NCBI GenBank assembly: GCA_002497245.1
Contig: DANB01000034.1
Location: 1-47,575, forward strand
Length of the DNA: 47,575 nt
Source of the DNA: Euryarchaeota archaeon UBA439
GTDB taxonomy: Archaea > Thermoplasmatota > Poseidoniia > Poseidoniales > Thalassarchaeaceae
Direction of reading: 5' to 3'
Of this stretch, positions 34,785 to 44,114 are shown piece after piece; the first letter of the stretch is position 1, and each line of letters opens with the position of its first letter. A program made the translations under genes and the position numbers. The notes under the pieces are model-generated. The model was not told the DNA's origin and did no database searches. It worked only from the letters and a program-made list of their open reading frames with translations.

Positions 34785-35957
34785 TCATCTTTGCAATTCT
34801 TTCTCGATTCTATTTGCTAAATTTGCCGGTGCTACTTTATTCATTGTGATATATTGGGTTCTCCCTCTTCCAACATTTGATTTGCTACTTCTAGTTTCAA
34901 TTAAACCTTGATTTTCTAGAACTTTTAGGTGCTTCCAGAATGTAGTATAGCTTCTAGGTTTAGTTTCATATTCTTCACAAACAATTTTGTAAAGTTTTTC
35001 TGCATCTCCAGTATTTATTTCTGCTTCCTTTTTTAATCTTCTACAAAGTCCAAGCATGATTAATTTCTGATCTTTTGAGAGTCCATCAACTTGACTAGGT
35101 TCTATTGCCGCAACTCTTTCTGAACTTTGTTCAATATCTTCAATAAGAACTTCACCTCTGCCAGCGGATTCAGCCCTTCTTATTGATGAATCAAGCAGTT
35201 CAATGGCTAATCTAGCATCTCCAGATTCTGCAGCCATAATCCCTATTTTTTCTAGAACTTCCTCACTTATTGAACCATTTCTACAAGCTATATCTGCTCT
35301 TTGTCGTGCAATATCAGTTAACCCTTTTTTATCATAAGGACTCATTTTTAGAATGTTACTTGCCCCCAATCTAGATATTATTGCCGGTTCGAATAATTTC
35401 AATAGCATAGAATCTTGACTAACTAGAATTAATGATAAAGATCCTTGTTTTTCTTGTCCTTCATCGATTCTAAGGAGTTTGTATATCAAATCCGAATTAT
35501 CTCTCCTAATTAACAAATCAACTTCATCAAGAACCAATAGGAGATGACTGTTACGTGAAATTAGATTTCTTCTAATTGACTGTATTATTTCTCCCGAACT
35601 AAGCCCTCTTTCAGGGTGGCCAGAATCCAATGTTAAAGCAATTCTCTGCAATACTTGCGATGTAGAGGTGTGGTTTCTACAATTTACATGTGCTAAGACG
35701 ACTTTTCTCTTACCTTCTAGATGGCTCAACAAATCATGTCCAAAACGCCTTGTTAGAACTGTCTTACCTGAGCCAACCGGCCCAGTAATTACTGCTCTAC
35801 AACTCGAGTTATGATTTTCTACGTGAGTGAATAAACTGGCCAGCTCAGTAAGTTCTCTATCCCTTCCTACTAGGTAGTCTGGTGTCCAGTCAAAAGAAAA
35901 AGGCTCCCTATTTACCAAGACTTTCCCAGCACCTATGCGGTCGAGGTATCCTGACAT
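34785..35957 (-). CDS. cdc6: Orc1/Cdc6 replication initiator
   Basis: Orc1/Cdc6 binds archaeal origins and loads the MCM helicase. The 390-residue protein has the N-terminal lead-in PFSFDWTPDYLVGRDRELTEL, Walker A GPVGSGKT, Walker B LLLVLDEVDLL, a sensor-1 region (LSLILVSQD) and the sensor-2 segment ESGDARLAIELLDSSIRRAE. It ends with a winged-helix domain (SYTTFWKHLKVLENQGLIETRSS). Unlike the AAA+ protein at 30388 it keeps all catalytic residues. The 78-nt gap upstream separates it from dph2 and has an AT-rich stretch that may be its promoter. Confidence 0.93.
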   Translation of the reverse strand: MSGYLDRIGAGKVLVNREPFSFDWTPDYLVGRDRELTELASLFTHVENHNSSCRAVITGPVGSGKTVLTRRFGHDLLSHLEGKRKVVLAHVNCRNHTSTSQVLQRIALTLDSGHPERGLSSGEIIQSIRRNLISRNSHLLLVLDEVDLLIRRDNSDLIYKLLRIDEGQEKQGSLSLILVSQDSMLLKLFEPAIISRLGASNILKMSPYDKKGLTDIARQRADIACRNGSISEEVLEKIGIMAAESGDARLAIELLDSSIRRAESAGRGEVLIEDIEQSSERVAAIEPSQVDGLSKDQKLIMLGLCRRLKKEAEINTGDAEKLYKIVCEEYETKPRSYTTFWKHLKVLENQGLIETRSSKSNVGRGRTQYITMNKVAPANLANRIEKELQR

Positions 35958-36035
35958 CAGTACGTTCTTTATTCGGTCGTTCTTAGACCTATCCTGAGTC
36001 TTTACCAGTTTGTTTAATTTTTAATAATGATTTAC

Positions 36036-37142
36036 TCATGGTATTTCGTCAAATTGATAACCATTTTCCCATTTCTTTTCCCCGAGAGCAACTTCAAGTT
36101 CATACGGAGTTATCATTGGTTTAGCATATTTCACTGCATCATCTATTGCTATTCTGGGACAGGCGGTATTTACAAAAACATCTACAGGATAAAAATCAAT
36201 CAATTCAGGACCGACATGTTCCATTGATAATAAAAACCCTTTTTTACCATGTTTCTCAAGTTTTCTTTTCATTCTTAAAGCTAAGTTCCTTCTCATTTGA
36301 CCGGGCTTAGAACCTATCAATATTCCAAATCTTTTTTTGTCCATTGAAGACATTATTAATCCAGAACGTTGCCTCAGAATCCTCTCAATTCTCTCTCTTC
36401 CCATTTCTTTTGCATCCCCACTGTAAGGATCCAACATTGCAAGAGGTTTTCCAGTATGCAATACTAATCCAATAGGATGAAAATCCCCACTTCCTAAGAA
36501 TACATAGTGTCCAACGGTAGGATCATCGCCTGAATAATTACATCCCAAAACTTGTCCTGGCAATGACAATCTTGCACCTCCAACAGGAATTGTAACATCA
36601 AACCCAGCATCTTCAAAATGTTTCTTAAAAGTAGGAAGTAAGTGTAAATGCTGTATGCTTCCTACCAAACCGAGTTTTGTATCTGTCAAGGGGGCTACTC
36701 TACCAACCATATCTTCAAATCGGTCCAGAGCTTCAAGTTCAGATAAGACCGGTCCTGATGAATCATTTAATCGGCTAATGGCGATTTCACGATGAGCATG
36801 TAGATACGGCAGAACAGGTTCAACTTCCGGACTTCCATCATATGTAACTGGTATGAACTGTGTTGGCATACCTGAGTCAATATTCATTTGAGAGTGACCC
36901 ATATGTGCTACTAATTCTGCTCCAATATTTTGCATTTTATCGTGAACTAAGTCGCATGCTCCATAGCAAGGATCTGCTGAAAGAACAACTCTAGCAGAGG
37001 TCTCTGTTTCGATCTGGTCCATCATATCTAAAGCCTGCATTTTTAATCCCTCAGGGACTTGTAATGCTACAAGACGATGGTCATTTTTTTTTATACGTTC
37101 GATTAAATCATCTAGCTCGAAATTATGTTTTTCTAAATCCAA
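36036..37142 (-). CDS. dph2: Diphthamide synthase Dph2 (3-amino-3-carboxypropyl transferase)
   Basis: Dph2 uses a 4Fe-4S cluster to cleave SAM and modify a histidine of elongation factor 2, the first step to diphthamide. The 368-residue protein has cluster-cysteine candidates at Cys59 (DPCYGACD, also Cys63), Cys201 (GQVLGCNYSG) and Cys328 (NTACPRIA), in the usual three-domain spacing. The start is a TTG at 37142 with GGTGAG upstream; the next ATG would delete the conserved N-terminal strand. It lies 12 nt after hpt, in the L10e-hpt-dph2 unit, linking translation genes. Confidence 0.93.
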   Translation of the reverse strand: MDLEKHNFELDDLIERIKKNDHRLVALQVPEGLKMQALDMMDQIETETSARVVLSADPCYGACDLVHDKMQNIGAELVAHMGHSQMNIDSGMPTQFIPVTYDGSPEVEPVLPYLHAHREIAISRLNDSSGPVLSELEALDRFEDMVGRVAPLTDTKLGLVGSIQHLHLLPTFKKHFEDAGFDVTIPVGGARLSLPGQVLGCNYSGDDPTVGHYVFLGSGDFHPIGLVLHTGKPLAMLDPYSGDAKEMGRERIERILRQRSGLIMSSMDKKRFGILIGSKPGQMRRNLALRMKRKLEKHGKKGFLLSMEHVGPELIDFYPVDVFVNTACPRIAIDDAVKYAKPMITPYELEVALGEKKWENGYQFDEIP

Positions 37143-37154
37143 TTTCTCACCACA

Positions 37155-37733
37155 TCAATCTACAATCTCAACTTTACCGTCAATAATATCAATTCTTGCA
37201 AGAGATCTTATTGGCCAATTAGGTCTTTCTTTATTCAGTCTTTCACGGCCATTTCCTTTTTCAATTGCTATTACTATATCTTGAAGGATTACTCCCATAT
37301 TTTCTAGTGTTTCCAATAGTGGCTCCAATGTTCCACCAGTTGAAATAACATCATCTACTATCAGAATTCTTTCACCAGGTTTAATGTCATTAATATAAAC
37401 GGTAGACTGAGAATATCCAGTTGCTACATCAACTCTTGTTTCACCCTCCATTCCATAAGAGCGTTTTCGAATTACTACCGTTGGTATACCTGTAGCATCT
37501 CCTACTGCTGCTAAAAGTGGGAGGCCCATTGCTTCTACAGTTACGATTAAATCAATTTTTGTCCAATCCACACTCTCAACAATTAAATCTCTTGTAGCTC
37601 GTAATACTTCAGCCTTCATTCTTGGAATACCATCTGAGATTGGATGAATAAAGTAGGGATATTCTCCCTTCCAGATAATTGGCGAACCACGTAGTGATTC
37701 GTGTAATACTGCTAGAGGATCTCCGGGCTTCAT
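37155..37733 (-). CDS. hpt: Archaeal hypoxanthine/guanine phosphoribosyltransferase
   Basis: The enzyme salvages purine bases by joining them to phosphoribosyl diphosphate. The 192-residue protein fits the archaeal Hpt group: YPYFIHPISDGIPRM near the start, IVTVEAMGLPLLAAVGDATGIPTVVIRKRSYG, and the phosphoribosyl diphosphate loop RILIVDDVISTGGTL. Base specificity (hypoxanthine versus adenine) is inferred from overall similarity and not certain. ATG 37733 is favoured; a GTG at 37742 is possible. It lies 11 nt after L10e. Confidence 0.88.
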   Translation of the reverse strand: MKPGDPLAVLHESLRGSPIIWKGEYPYFIHPISDGIPRMKAEVLRATRDLIVESVDWTKIDLIVTVEAMGLPLLAAVGDATGIPTVVIRKRSYGMEGETRVDVATGYSQSTVYINDIKPGERILIVDDVISTGGTLEPLLETLENMGVILQDIVIAIEKGNGRERLNKERPNWPIRSLARIDIIDGKVEIVD

Positions 37734-37744
37734 GCCCCACACAC

Positions 37745-38281
37745 TCAGACTAGTCCTTTCAAATGCTCGGAACCTTCAACAACCTTGATTGTACAAGGTG
37801 TTGGAAATTTACAGTTCGCTTTACGCAATGCATCTCTTGCAATAATGTAATGTTCCGGATCAGTTACTATGGAAATAACTGTTTGACCTCTCTGGACTCG
37901 AGCAGCAGTACCTACATTCTTACCAAATGCTTGCCTCATACCTTGAGACACACGATCTGCTCCCGCACCTGTAGCTTGCTTATTCTCTCGAAGAATTTGA
38001 TGCGGATAAGTATGCATTCTTAGAGCGTAGTTATCTCCTGCAGCACCTCTGATTCTAGCATTTGCAACTTGACGAGCCGCTTCTAACGCTTTATCTTGTA
38101 TTTGACATGAATTATCTGCTAACAAAGCCACTTTTACAGGAAAACCTCCTGCCTCAGCTTTCTTCCTGTTGCCCATAAAATAACGCAGAATTCGATTATT
38201 AGGTACACCTCCTGTGTACTGTCGCCTAGTAAATGCCTGACCCTTAAGTCGGCGATACATGGATGCGGGCTTACGTGCCAT
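37745..38281 (-). CDS. rpl10e: 50S ribosomal protein L10e (uL16)
   Basis: The 178-residue protein is the archaeal uL16 homologue of the large subunit. It begins MARKPASMYRRLKGQAFTRRQYTGGVPNNRILRYFMGNRK, continues with the typical RIRGAAGDNYALRMHTYPHQILRENKQATGAGADRVSQGMRQAFGK block, and ends with the family's short acidic/basic tail. The start is ATG 38281, about 35 nt after the TATA box. It heads the L10e-hpt-dph2 unit. Confidence 0.97.
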   Translation of the reverse strand: MARKPASMYRRLKGQAFTRRQYTGGVPNNRILRYFMGNRKKAEAGGFPVKVALLADNSCQIQDKALEAARQVANARIRGAAGDNYALRMHTYPHQILRENKQATGAGADRVSQGMRQAFGKNVGTAARVQRGQTVISIVTDPEHYIIARDALRKANCKFPTPCTIKVVEGSEHLKGLV

Positions 38282-38292
38282 TTGAACAACCT

Positions 38293-38324
38293 CGACTTCG
38301 GCCGACTGGCCTACCGTATTTAAT
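38293..38324 (-). promoter_or_regulatory. L10e promoter: TATA box plus GTCGGCCGAAGTCG element
   Basis: On the minus strand, ATTAAATAC (38316-38324) is a good TATA box. After about ten bases comes GTCGGCCGAAGTCG (38293-38306), which overlaps a GGCC-AGTC-GGCC-type inverted repeat and ends near the expected transcription start. Apart from two extra central bases it matches the element in the eS6 promoter. Confidence 0.45.
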
Positions 38325-38365
38325 GATAAGTGAGCAGGATAAATTATCTTTCTATAGTTATGAAA

Positions 38366-39307
38366 TTAAGAAGTGTTTAATCTTGCACTCTCAATTTGGA
38401 CAATTCTTACTCCCATTAGAATCATAATAAATCCAATAATTATTGAATATCCTAGATTTTCTTCTAATAACCACCATCCTCCAAGAATACCAAATAGAGG
38501 CACTAAGAAAATGTATGAAGAAGCTGCAGTAGCTCCTAATTTCTCGATTCCAATTGTAAACCAGTAATATGCTAGAACAGTTGAGAAGGCACCCAAGTAT
38601 ACAATTGCTAACCATCCCTCTCTAGTTGGCAAGATTAGTCCATTTATCCATACATCATATATGACAAAAGGCGTCATCATTATTGTCCCAATTAATGAAT
38701 ACCATACAACAATTTCTAATGAAGTATAATTGTTAATGCCGTCTTTACCTTGCATTAATCTTTTTGTCATGTTAGTCGTAGTTGCCCAAGAGAACGAGGC
38801 GCATAGAATTAATAAATCTCCCAAAATTCTATCTTCAAAATTAATCTGTGTATTTGGACTCCATCCTGTAACAATTCCGACACCTATGAAACCACAAAAT
38901 AGACCCAGAAACATCTTCTTAGAAATTGCTTGACCGAGTAAGGGGGCGGCTAAAATAACAGTAAAAATTGGATTGAATGTAATGATTAGGGAGGCGTCAC
39001 CAGCAGCGGTGTAATACATTCCATGCATAAAGAAAAATTGATAGCATAAAACACCTGTAAATCCTATAATTAATAAGCTTTTGAATGTACTCTTACTATC
39101 TGGGAGCCATCTTACTTTGTCTCCTCTAATCTTTAGAATTAGAAACCATACATAGAATATTATTATTGTTAAAATATATCTAAGCCAAGCTCCGGTCATA
39201 GGAGGTATTTCTAATGAAAGAATTCTCCCTATTGCCCATGAAAAACCCCAAATTATTGCTACTAAAAGCATTAGGAGATGTATCTTAATGTTATTCGCTT
39301 TTTTCAT
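38366..39307 (-). CDS. EamA/DMT-family transporter
   Basis: The 313-residue protein has ten hydrophobic segments in two repeats of five, the plan of the drug/metabolite transporter superfamily. The first helix LLMLLVAIIWGFSWAIGRILS and the segment AAGDASLIITFNPIFTVILAAPLLGQ are typical of EamA domains, and the second copy has LGATAASSYIFLVPLFGILGGWWLLEE. The substrate cannot be told from sequence; homologues export amino acids or other metabolites. ATG 39307 is preferred over an upstream TTG at 39343. It is divergent from mutS. Confidence 0.85.
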   Translation of the reverse strand: MKKANNIKIHLLMLLVAIIWGFSWAIGRILSLEIPPMTGAWLRYILTIIIFYVWFLILKIRGDKVRWLPDSKSTFKSLLIIGFTGVLCYQFFFMHGMYYTAAGDASLIITFNPIFTVILAAPLLGQAISKKMFLGLFCGFIGVGIVTGWSPNTQINFEDRILGDLLILCASFSWATTTNMTKRLMQGKDGINNYTSLEIVVWYSLIGTIMMTPFVIYDVWINGLILPTREGWLAIVYLGAFSTVLAYYWFTIGIEKLGATAASSYIFLVPLFGILGGWWLLEENLGYSIIIGFIMILMGVRIVQIESARLNTS

Positions 39308-39433
39308 AAAAAAACACTCATCTATGAAGTCCGAGAGCTTCAACTAATTTATCTGTAGTGCTATTGACATTTGATATCTTTCTTGAGATTACAGGCGATT
39401 TGCTTATGCACCCTCCGCTTTGTGGACAAACCC

Positions 39434-39451
39434 ACGCTCGGGTGTGAGCGT
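39434..39451 (+). promoter_or_regulatory. Inverted repeat/hairpin just before the mutS Shine-Dalgarno
   Basis: ACGCTC-GGGTGT-GAGCGT has perfect 6-bp arms around a 6-base loop. It ends two bases before GGAGGT (39453-39458), the Shine-Dalgarno of mutS. It may be an operator or an RNA hairpin that affects translation of mutS; the 158-nt divergent gap holds no gene. Confidence 0.35.
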
Positions 39452-39465
39452 TGGAGGTATTAGAT

Positions 39466-42159
39466 ATGGCGAAGAGATCGATGTTAGATCAATTTGCAGA
39501 AATAAAGGCACAGCACCCTGATACAGTACTCTTCTTTAGAATGGGTGATTTTTATGAGATGTTCTATGATGATGCTGTTTTAGCATCAGAAGTTCTTGGA
39601 ATAACTTTGACAAGTCGGGATAAAAATTCTGAAAATCCAGTACCTATGGCAGGTGTGCCTTGGCATTCTGTCGAGTCTTACCTTCAATCGATGTTGCGCG
39701 CTGGTCACAAAGTTACAATGTGTGAACAAGAAGAAGAATTGCGACCCGGTTCTAAGATTCTTGAAAGAGTAGTTACTAGAGTATATACTCCCGGTTCATT
39801 ATATGAAGAAAATCTAATTGGGGAAGATGGCTCAAGTATTTTGGCATCATTATCTGTTAGAGATGATATAATTGGCATGGCAATTTTAGATTCATCCACA
39901 GGTCGTTCCTGGATTCAGGAGCAATCTGGAGCAGGGCGATGGGAGAGAATTAAAGATGAAATCCAGAGGTGGTCTCCAAGTGAATTAGTAGTCTCCAAGA
40001 AGGACGCATCTTTGGATCCAATTTTGTCACTTATTTCGAATCTAGATAATGTAATCCTTAGTGTCCATGATGCAAACCCTAAACAAATGTTACAGGCACT
40101 TCGTGAACATTTGAAAGTTTCAGATCTCGGCAGTGTAGATTTAGATTCTAAACCTTTAGCATTACAGGCATGCGGACTTGCCGCCAGATACATAGCAAAT
40201 TTACATTTAATTGACACAGTTCCTCTCCGTGAACTTCACTTTGATGCAGATGATGGGCATTTAGTCCTCGATCAAACTACACTGAGAAATTTAGAACTGA
40301 GCCATACTTTGGTTGGTGAAAAACAAGGTTCACTGTTACAATCTATTGATTCAACAAGGACCTGGATGGGTAGAAGATTACTCAAAGAGTGGATTATGAG
40401 GCCATTGACAAATAAAGAAGAAATTGGTTTAAGACACTCTGCAGTAAGCAGCTTATTCAAAGCACCTAGAAGACTTGAATCAATTCGTGATTCACTAAAA
40501 TCTATGAGAGACCTAGAGCGACTTTCAACTCGCCTGGCCTATGGTAGAGCGAATGCTAGGGATTTAGTTGCAATTTCAGAATGTCTGAGTCGTATGAAGA
40601 AAATACAATCACTTCTTAGCGAAGGTGATTCAGAGCTTTTGCATCAATCATCTAATGGATTAGATAATTTATCTGGAATTAATGATTTAATTTCTGAGAA
40701 GATTGTAGATGAGCCACCTGCAACAATTAGGGATGGAGGAATATTTAGGTTTGGAGTTGATAAGAAATTAGATGATCTTAGAGAAAAGGCAGGTGAAGGA
40801 ACTAATTGGTTGAAGAATTTTGAGGCTCAAGAGAGGGAAAAATTAGATATTCCTAATCTAAAAATCAAACATAATAGGCAATTTGGTTTCTTTATCGAAA
40901 TCACTAAGTCTCATATAGACAAGGTCCCGGAAAATTATCGTCGTCGACAAACTATGACAAACGCAGAGAGATATACTACTGACGATTTAGCATCTTGGGA
41001 AGAAATAATTTTGACTGCTGATGACAGAGCTAAAGCACTTGAAAGAGAATTATTCGTTGAGTTACGCAATATTGTGTCCAATTATTCTTCAGAACTCGCA
41101 ACAATTGCTAGAAAAATTGCAGTTGCTGATGTTATTTGTTCGTTTGCTATCCATGCAAGGAAGAATTCTTGGTGTAAACCGGAAATTATTATAGGAAATA
41201 AAATCGATATTGTTTCTGGAAGACATCCTGTCTTAGAATCTGATGGCAGGTTCGTACCAAACGATGTTAGAATAGATAAAAAAAGAAGTTTTTTATTATT
41301 GACAGGCCCAAACATGGGCGGTAAGTCAACATATCTTCGTCAAACCGCATTAATTTCGATACTAGCTCAGGCGGGTTCTTTTGTGCCTGCTGAAAAGGCA
41401 AAAATTGGTATTATTGATAGAGTTTTCACAAGAGTTGGAGCACACGATGATTTACGTCGCGGGCGTTCAACTTTCATGATGGAGATGATAGAGGTTGCTC
41501 ACATACTTAGGCGTGCTACCGAAAAAAGTCTGATTCTTCTTGATGAAATTGGCAGAGGAACTTCAACATTTGATGGGCTAGCAATTGCTTGGTCGGTCAC
41601 AGAGGATATTTGTCGAAGGTTAGGTGCAAGAACTCTTTTTGCTACTCATTATCATCAATTAATAGGATTAGAAAATGAGTTTGAAAATTTGCAAAACATT
41701 CATGTTGAGGTGGCAGATATTAATGGTGAAATACGTTTTTTACACACCATATCAGAGGGCTCATGCGATCAATCTTATGGTGTACAAGTTGCAGCGTTAG
41801 CAGGACTTCCAGTTTCAGTCGTTGAAAGGGCTAGAGACCTACTGATATTCCTTGAAAGTCAGGCTAAAGGTGCCAAAGCAGGTTCAAACAAATCTCCAGA
41901 ATCTAGGCCGGATGGTCAATCAAGTATTTATGGATGGATGATTAACTCGACTCCTAGTGAGGATGTTAATAAAGAGATTTTAGAATCTAATTTACCTATA
42001 ATTAAAGAAGAGGTAATTATTGACCCTATGTTAAAAGAAATCGCAGAAAGATTAAGATCCATTGACCCAGATAATCTTAGCCCCAGAGAATCCCAAGAAG
42101 TACTTTATGCGATGATTGATTCTCTGAAGAAATCTCAATATTATGATTTAATGGAGTAA
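39466..42159 (+). CDS. mutS: DNA mismatch repair protein MutS (MutS1)
   Basis: MutS recognises mismatches and recruits MutL. The 897-residue protein keeps the mismatch-probing Phe-x-Glu in GDFYE (27-31). It has the connector and lever domains, the clamp region (FGFFIEITKSHIDKVPENYRRRQT), Walker A GPNMGGKST at about 614, Walker B LILLDEIGRGTSTFDG and the helix-turn-helix dimer segment. A C-terminal extension ends with LSPRESQEVLYAMIDSLKK, like the bacterial tail region. ATG 39466 has GGAGGT seven bases upstream. It is 4 nt upstream of mutL, a bacterial-style operon. Confidence 0.97.
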   Translation: MAKRSMLDQFAEIKAQHPDTVLFFRMGDFYEMFYDDAVLASEVLGITLTSRDKNSENPVPMAGVPWHSVESYLQSMLRAGHKVTMCEQEEELRPGSKILERVVTRVYTPGSLYEENLIGEDGSSILASLSVRDDIIGMAILDSSTGRSWIQEQSGAGRWERIKDEIQRWSPSELVVSKKDASLDPILSLISNLDNVILSVHDANPKQMLQALREHLKVSDLGSVDLDSKPLALQACGLAARYIANLHLIDTVPLRELHFDADDGHLVLDQTTLRNLELSHTLVGEKQGSLLQSIDSTRTWMGRRLLKEWIMRPLTNKEEIGLRHSAVSSLFKAPRRLESIRDSLKSMRDLERLSTRLAYGRANARDLVAISECLSRMKKIQSLLSEGDSELLHQSSNGLDNLSGINDLISEKIVDEPPATIRDGGIFRFGVDKKLDDLREKAGEGTNWLKNFEAQEREKLDIPNLKIKHNRQFGFFIEITKSHIDKVPENYRRRQTMTNAERYTTDDLASWEEIILTADDRAKALERELFVELRNIVSNYSSELATIARKIAVADVICSFAIHARKNSWCKPEIIIGNKIDIVSGRHPVLESDGRFVPNDVRIDKKRSFLLLTGPNMGGKSTYLRQTALISILAQAGSFVPAEKAKIGIIDRVFTRVGAHDDLRRGRSTFMMEMIEVAHILRRATEKSLILLDEIGRGTSTFDGLAIAWSVTEDICRRLGARTLFATHYHQLIGLENEFENLQNIHVEVADINGEIRFLHTISEGSCDQSYGVQVAALAGLPVSVVERARDLLIFLESQAKGAKAGSNKSPESRPDGQSSIYGWMINSTPSEDVNKEILESNLPIIKEEVIIDPMLKEIAERLRSIDPDNLSPRESQEVLYAMIDSLKKSQYYDLME

Positions 42160-42163
42160 TTAA

Positions 42164-44113
42164 ATGTCTGATTCTTCTCGTATTCCTATTCAACAACTTG
42201 ATGAACTAACTATTGATCAAATTGCAGCCGGAGAGGTTGTCGAAAGACCCGCACAGGTTGTCAAAGAATTAGTCGAAAATTCAATTGATTCCGGTTCTAA
42301 GAAGATAAGAATTGAAATTGTCGGTGGAGGATTTTCCAGAATCTCAGTGATTGATGATGGCCATGGCATACCTAAAGAAGAGCTAAAATTAGCTATAAAG
42401 AGACATGCAACTAGTAAAATTTCTTCATCTGAGGATTTGAGAACCGTTGTCACCAAAGGATTCCGGGGTGAAGCATTAGCGTCAATTGCTGCAGTTAGCA
42501 AAATGACTCTTTCAAGTAAGGTCAGAGGTTCTGAAGGTTTTTCTTTAACTGTTGACAATGGATTGATAGAGGATATTCAATTGATAGGAATTCCTCCTGG
42601 GACAAAGGTAGATGTTGAAAATTTGTTTCAAAAAATACCTGCACGTTTGTCTTTCCAAAGAAGGCCCTCTACTGAAAATGCTGCAATAGTAGATATAGCA
42701 ATTTCTTTGGCTCTAAGCGAGTCTAAAGTAGGAATCTTGGTTGAGATAGATGGGCGTAAAGTATTAGATTGTCCACCTTGTGATAGTATGGAAGATAGAT
42801 TATACGATTTATTTGGTACTACTTCTTCTAAGTTAATACCTCTAGAATCTTCAGAAGTGGATAAAGATGCCCCTGGTAAAGAAAATTGGAATGGATGGAT
42901 TTCTCCACCCGGTATTTCTCGTTCCCGTTCAGATGATATTCATGTATTAGTAAATGGTAGACCTGTAAACCCTGGTCCATTCTTGCAGTCAATAAGGCGT
43001 GGATATCACACTAGGTTAATGGTAGGGCGGCACCCTATCGGAGTATTATCGCTGAATCTTCCAACCGAAGAGGTAGATGTGAATGTACATCCAACTAAGA
43101 GAGAAGTTAGATTACAAAATTCATGGAGAGTCTTAGAGAGATTGGAGCGAAGTATAAAATATACATTAAGTAAAATTTCAACAGAACCTGAATTTAAAGA
43201 TTTAACAATTCTAGAAGGTATAAATCTTGATATAAATGAAATTAAGAATGATTCAGAAGAATTCACCCCTTCTTGGGTAAATGTAAGTAAAAAAGAAAAA
43301 ATACAAACACACTTTAGTAGCATAAGAACTTCTAATGACAAAGTTGTATCATCAAAACCTAAGGGCGAATTTAATAATTTAGAACAGCAAACTTTACCAG
43401 GTCTAGATTCTAAACCAATTTCTCCATCTTTATCATCGGAAGAACGTAAATTACATCGTTTTTCATTAGATGGTGAATCAGTTTCTCCAGTTGATGAACC
43501 CCAATCAGATGCTGCAATAATACCTGATTTACCTAAAATGAATGTTCTTTCTCAATTCTCAGATTCATATATTCTAGCCGAAGGAGATGGTGAATTGTTC
43601 ATAGTTGATCAGCATGCATTGCATGAAAGAATAAGGTATGAAAGATTACGTCCCTCCATGGTTGACTGGTCACCTCAGGAATTGATTAATCCAGTTGTTA
43701 TTTCTTTAGGTGCGAGGGAATTATCTGCTGCTCGTTCCAACTCTGATAGATTACTTGAATTAGGAATTCGTTTTACTGAATCTGATCGTCAAATAGTTGT
43801 AGAATCTGTTCCTGACGTTTTGATTGGTGAATCAGGAATAGTCGATTTCATTCATGATATTTTGATTGATATCTCGTCTCAACCCGAATCTAGAGGCGTC
43901 GATACAGTTGAAAAATTACGTGATAAAGTCGCTTTCATGAAATCTTGTCGTGGTTCAGTTAAGGCGAATCAGGAATTAAATTTGGCTGAAATGAGGCGTT
44001 TATTATTAGATATGAGGACAGTACCAAATCCATGGGCATGCGTCCATGGGCGTCCAACAATTCTCAAATTATCTCAGAATCATCTTGACAAGCATTTTGG
44101 AAGACATGGTTAA
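42164..44113 (+). CDS. mutL: DNA mismatch repair protein MutL, endonuclease type
   Basis: The 649-residue protein has the GHKL ATPase domain: QIAAGEVVERPAQVVKELVENSIDSGSKKI, DDGHGI, KRHATSKI and TKGFRGEALASIAAVS. After a variable linker comes the C-terminal dimerisation domain. That domain carries the nuclease motif DQHA-x2-E-x4-E at residues 482-493 and the metal-binding C-x-HGRP motif at 626-631. So it should be a nicking MutL, as in most bacteria that lack MutH. The start lies 4 nt after the mutS stop, with GGAG inside the end of mutS. Its stop is 1 nt from that of the convergent aroA. Confidence 0.97.
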   Translation: MSDSSRIPIQQLDELTIDQIAAGEVVERPAQVVKELVENSIDSGSKKIRIEIVGGGFSRISVIDDGHGIPKEELKLAIKRHATSKISSSEDLRTVVTKGFRGEALASIAAVSKMTLSSKVRGSEGFSLTVDNGLIEDIQLIGIPPGTKVDVENLFQKIPARLSFQRRPSTENAAIVDIAISLALSESKVGILVEIDGRKVLDCPPCDSMEDRLYDLFGTTSSKLIPLESSEVDKDAPGKENWNGWISPPGISRSRSDDIHVLVNGRPVNPGPFLQSIRRGYHTRLMVGRHPIGVLSLNLPTEEVDVNVHPTKREVRLQNSWRVLERLERSIKYTLSKISTEPEFKDLTILEGINLDINEIKNDSEEFTPSWVNVSKKEKIQTHFSSIRTSNDKVVSSKPKGEFNNLEQQTLPGLDSKPISPSLSSEERKLHRFSLDGESVSPVDEPQSDAAIIPDLPKMNVLSQFSDSYILAEGDGELFIVDQHALHERIRYERLRPSMVDWSPQELINPVVISLGARELSAARSNSDRLLELGIRFTESDRQIVVESVPDVLIGESGIVDFIHDILIDISSQPESRGVDTVEKLRDKVAFMKSCRGSVKANQELNLAEMRRLLLDMRTVPNPWACVHGRPTILKLSQNHLDKHFGRHG

Positions 44114-44114
44114 A

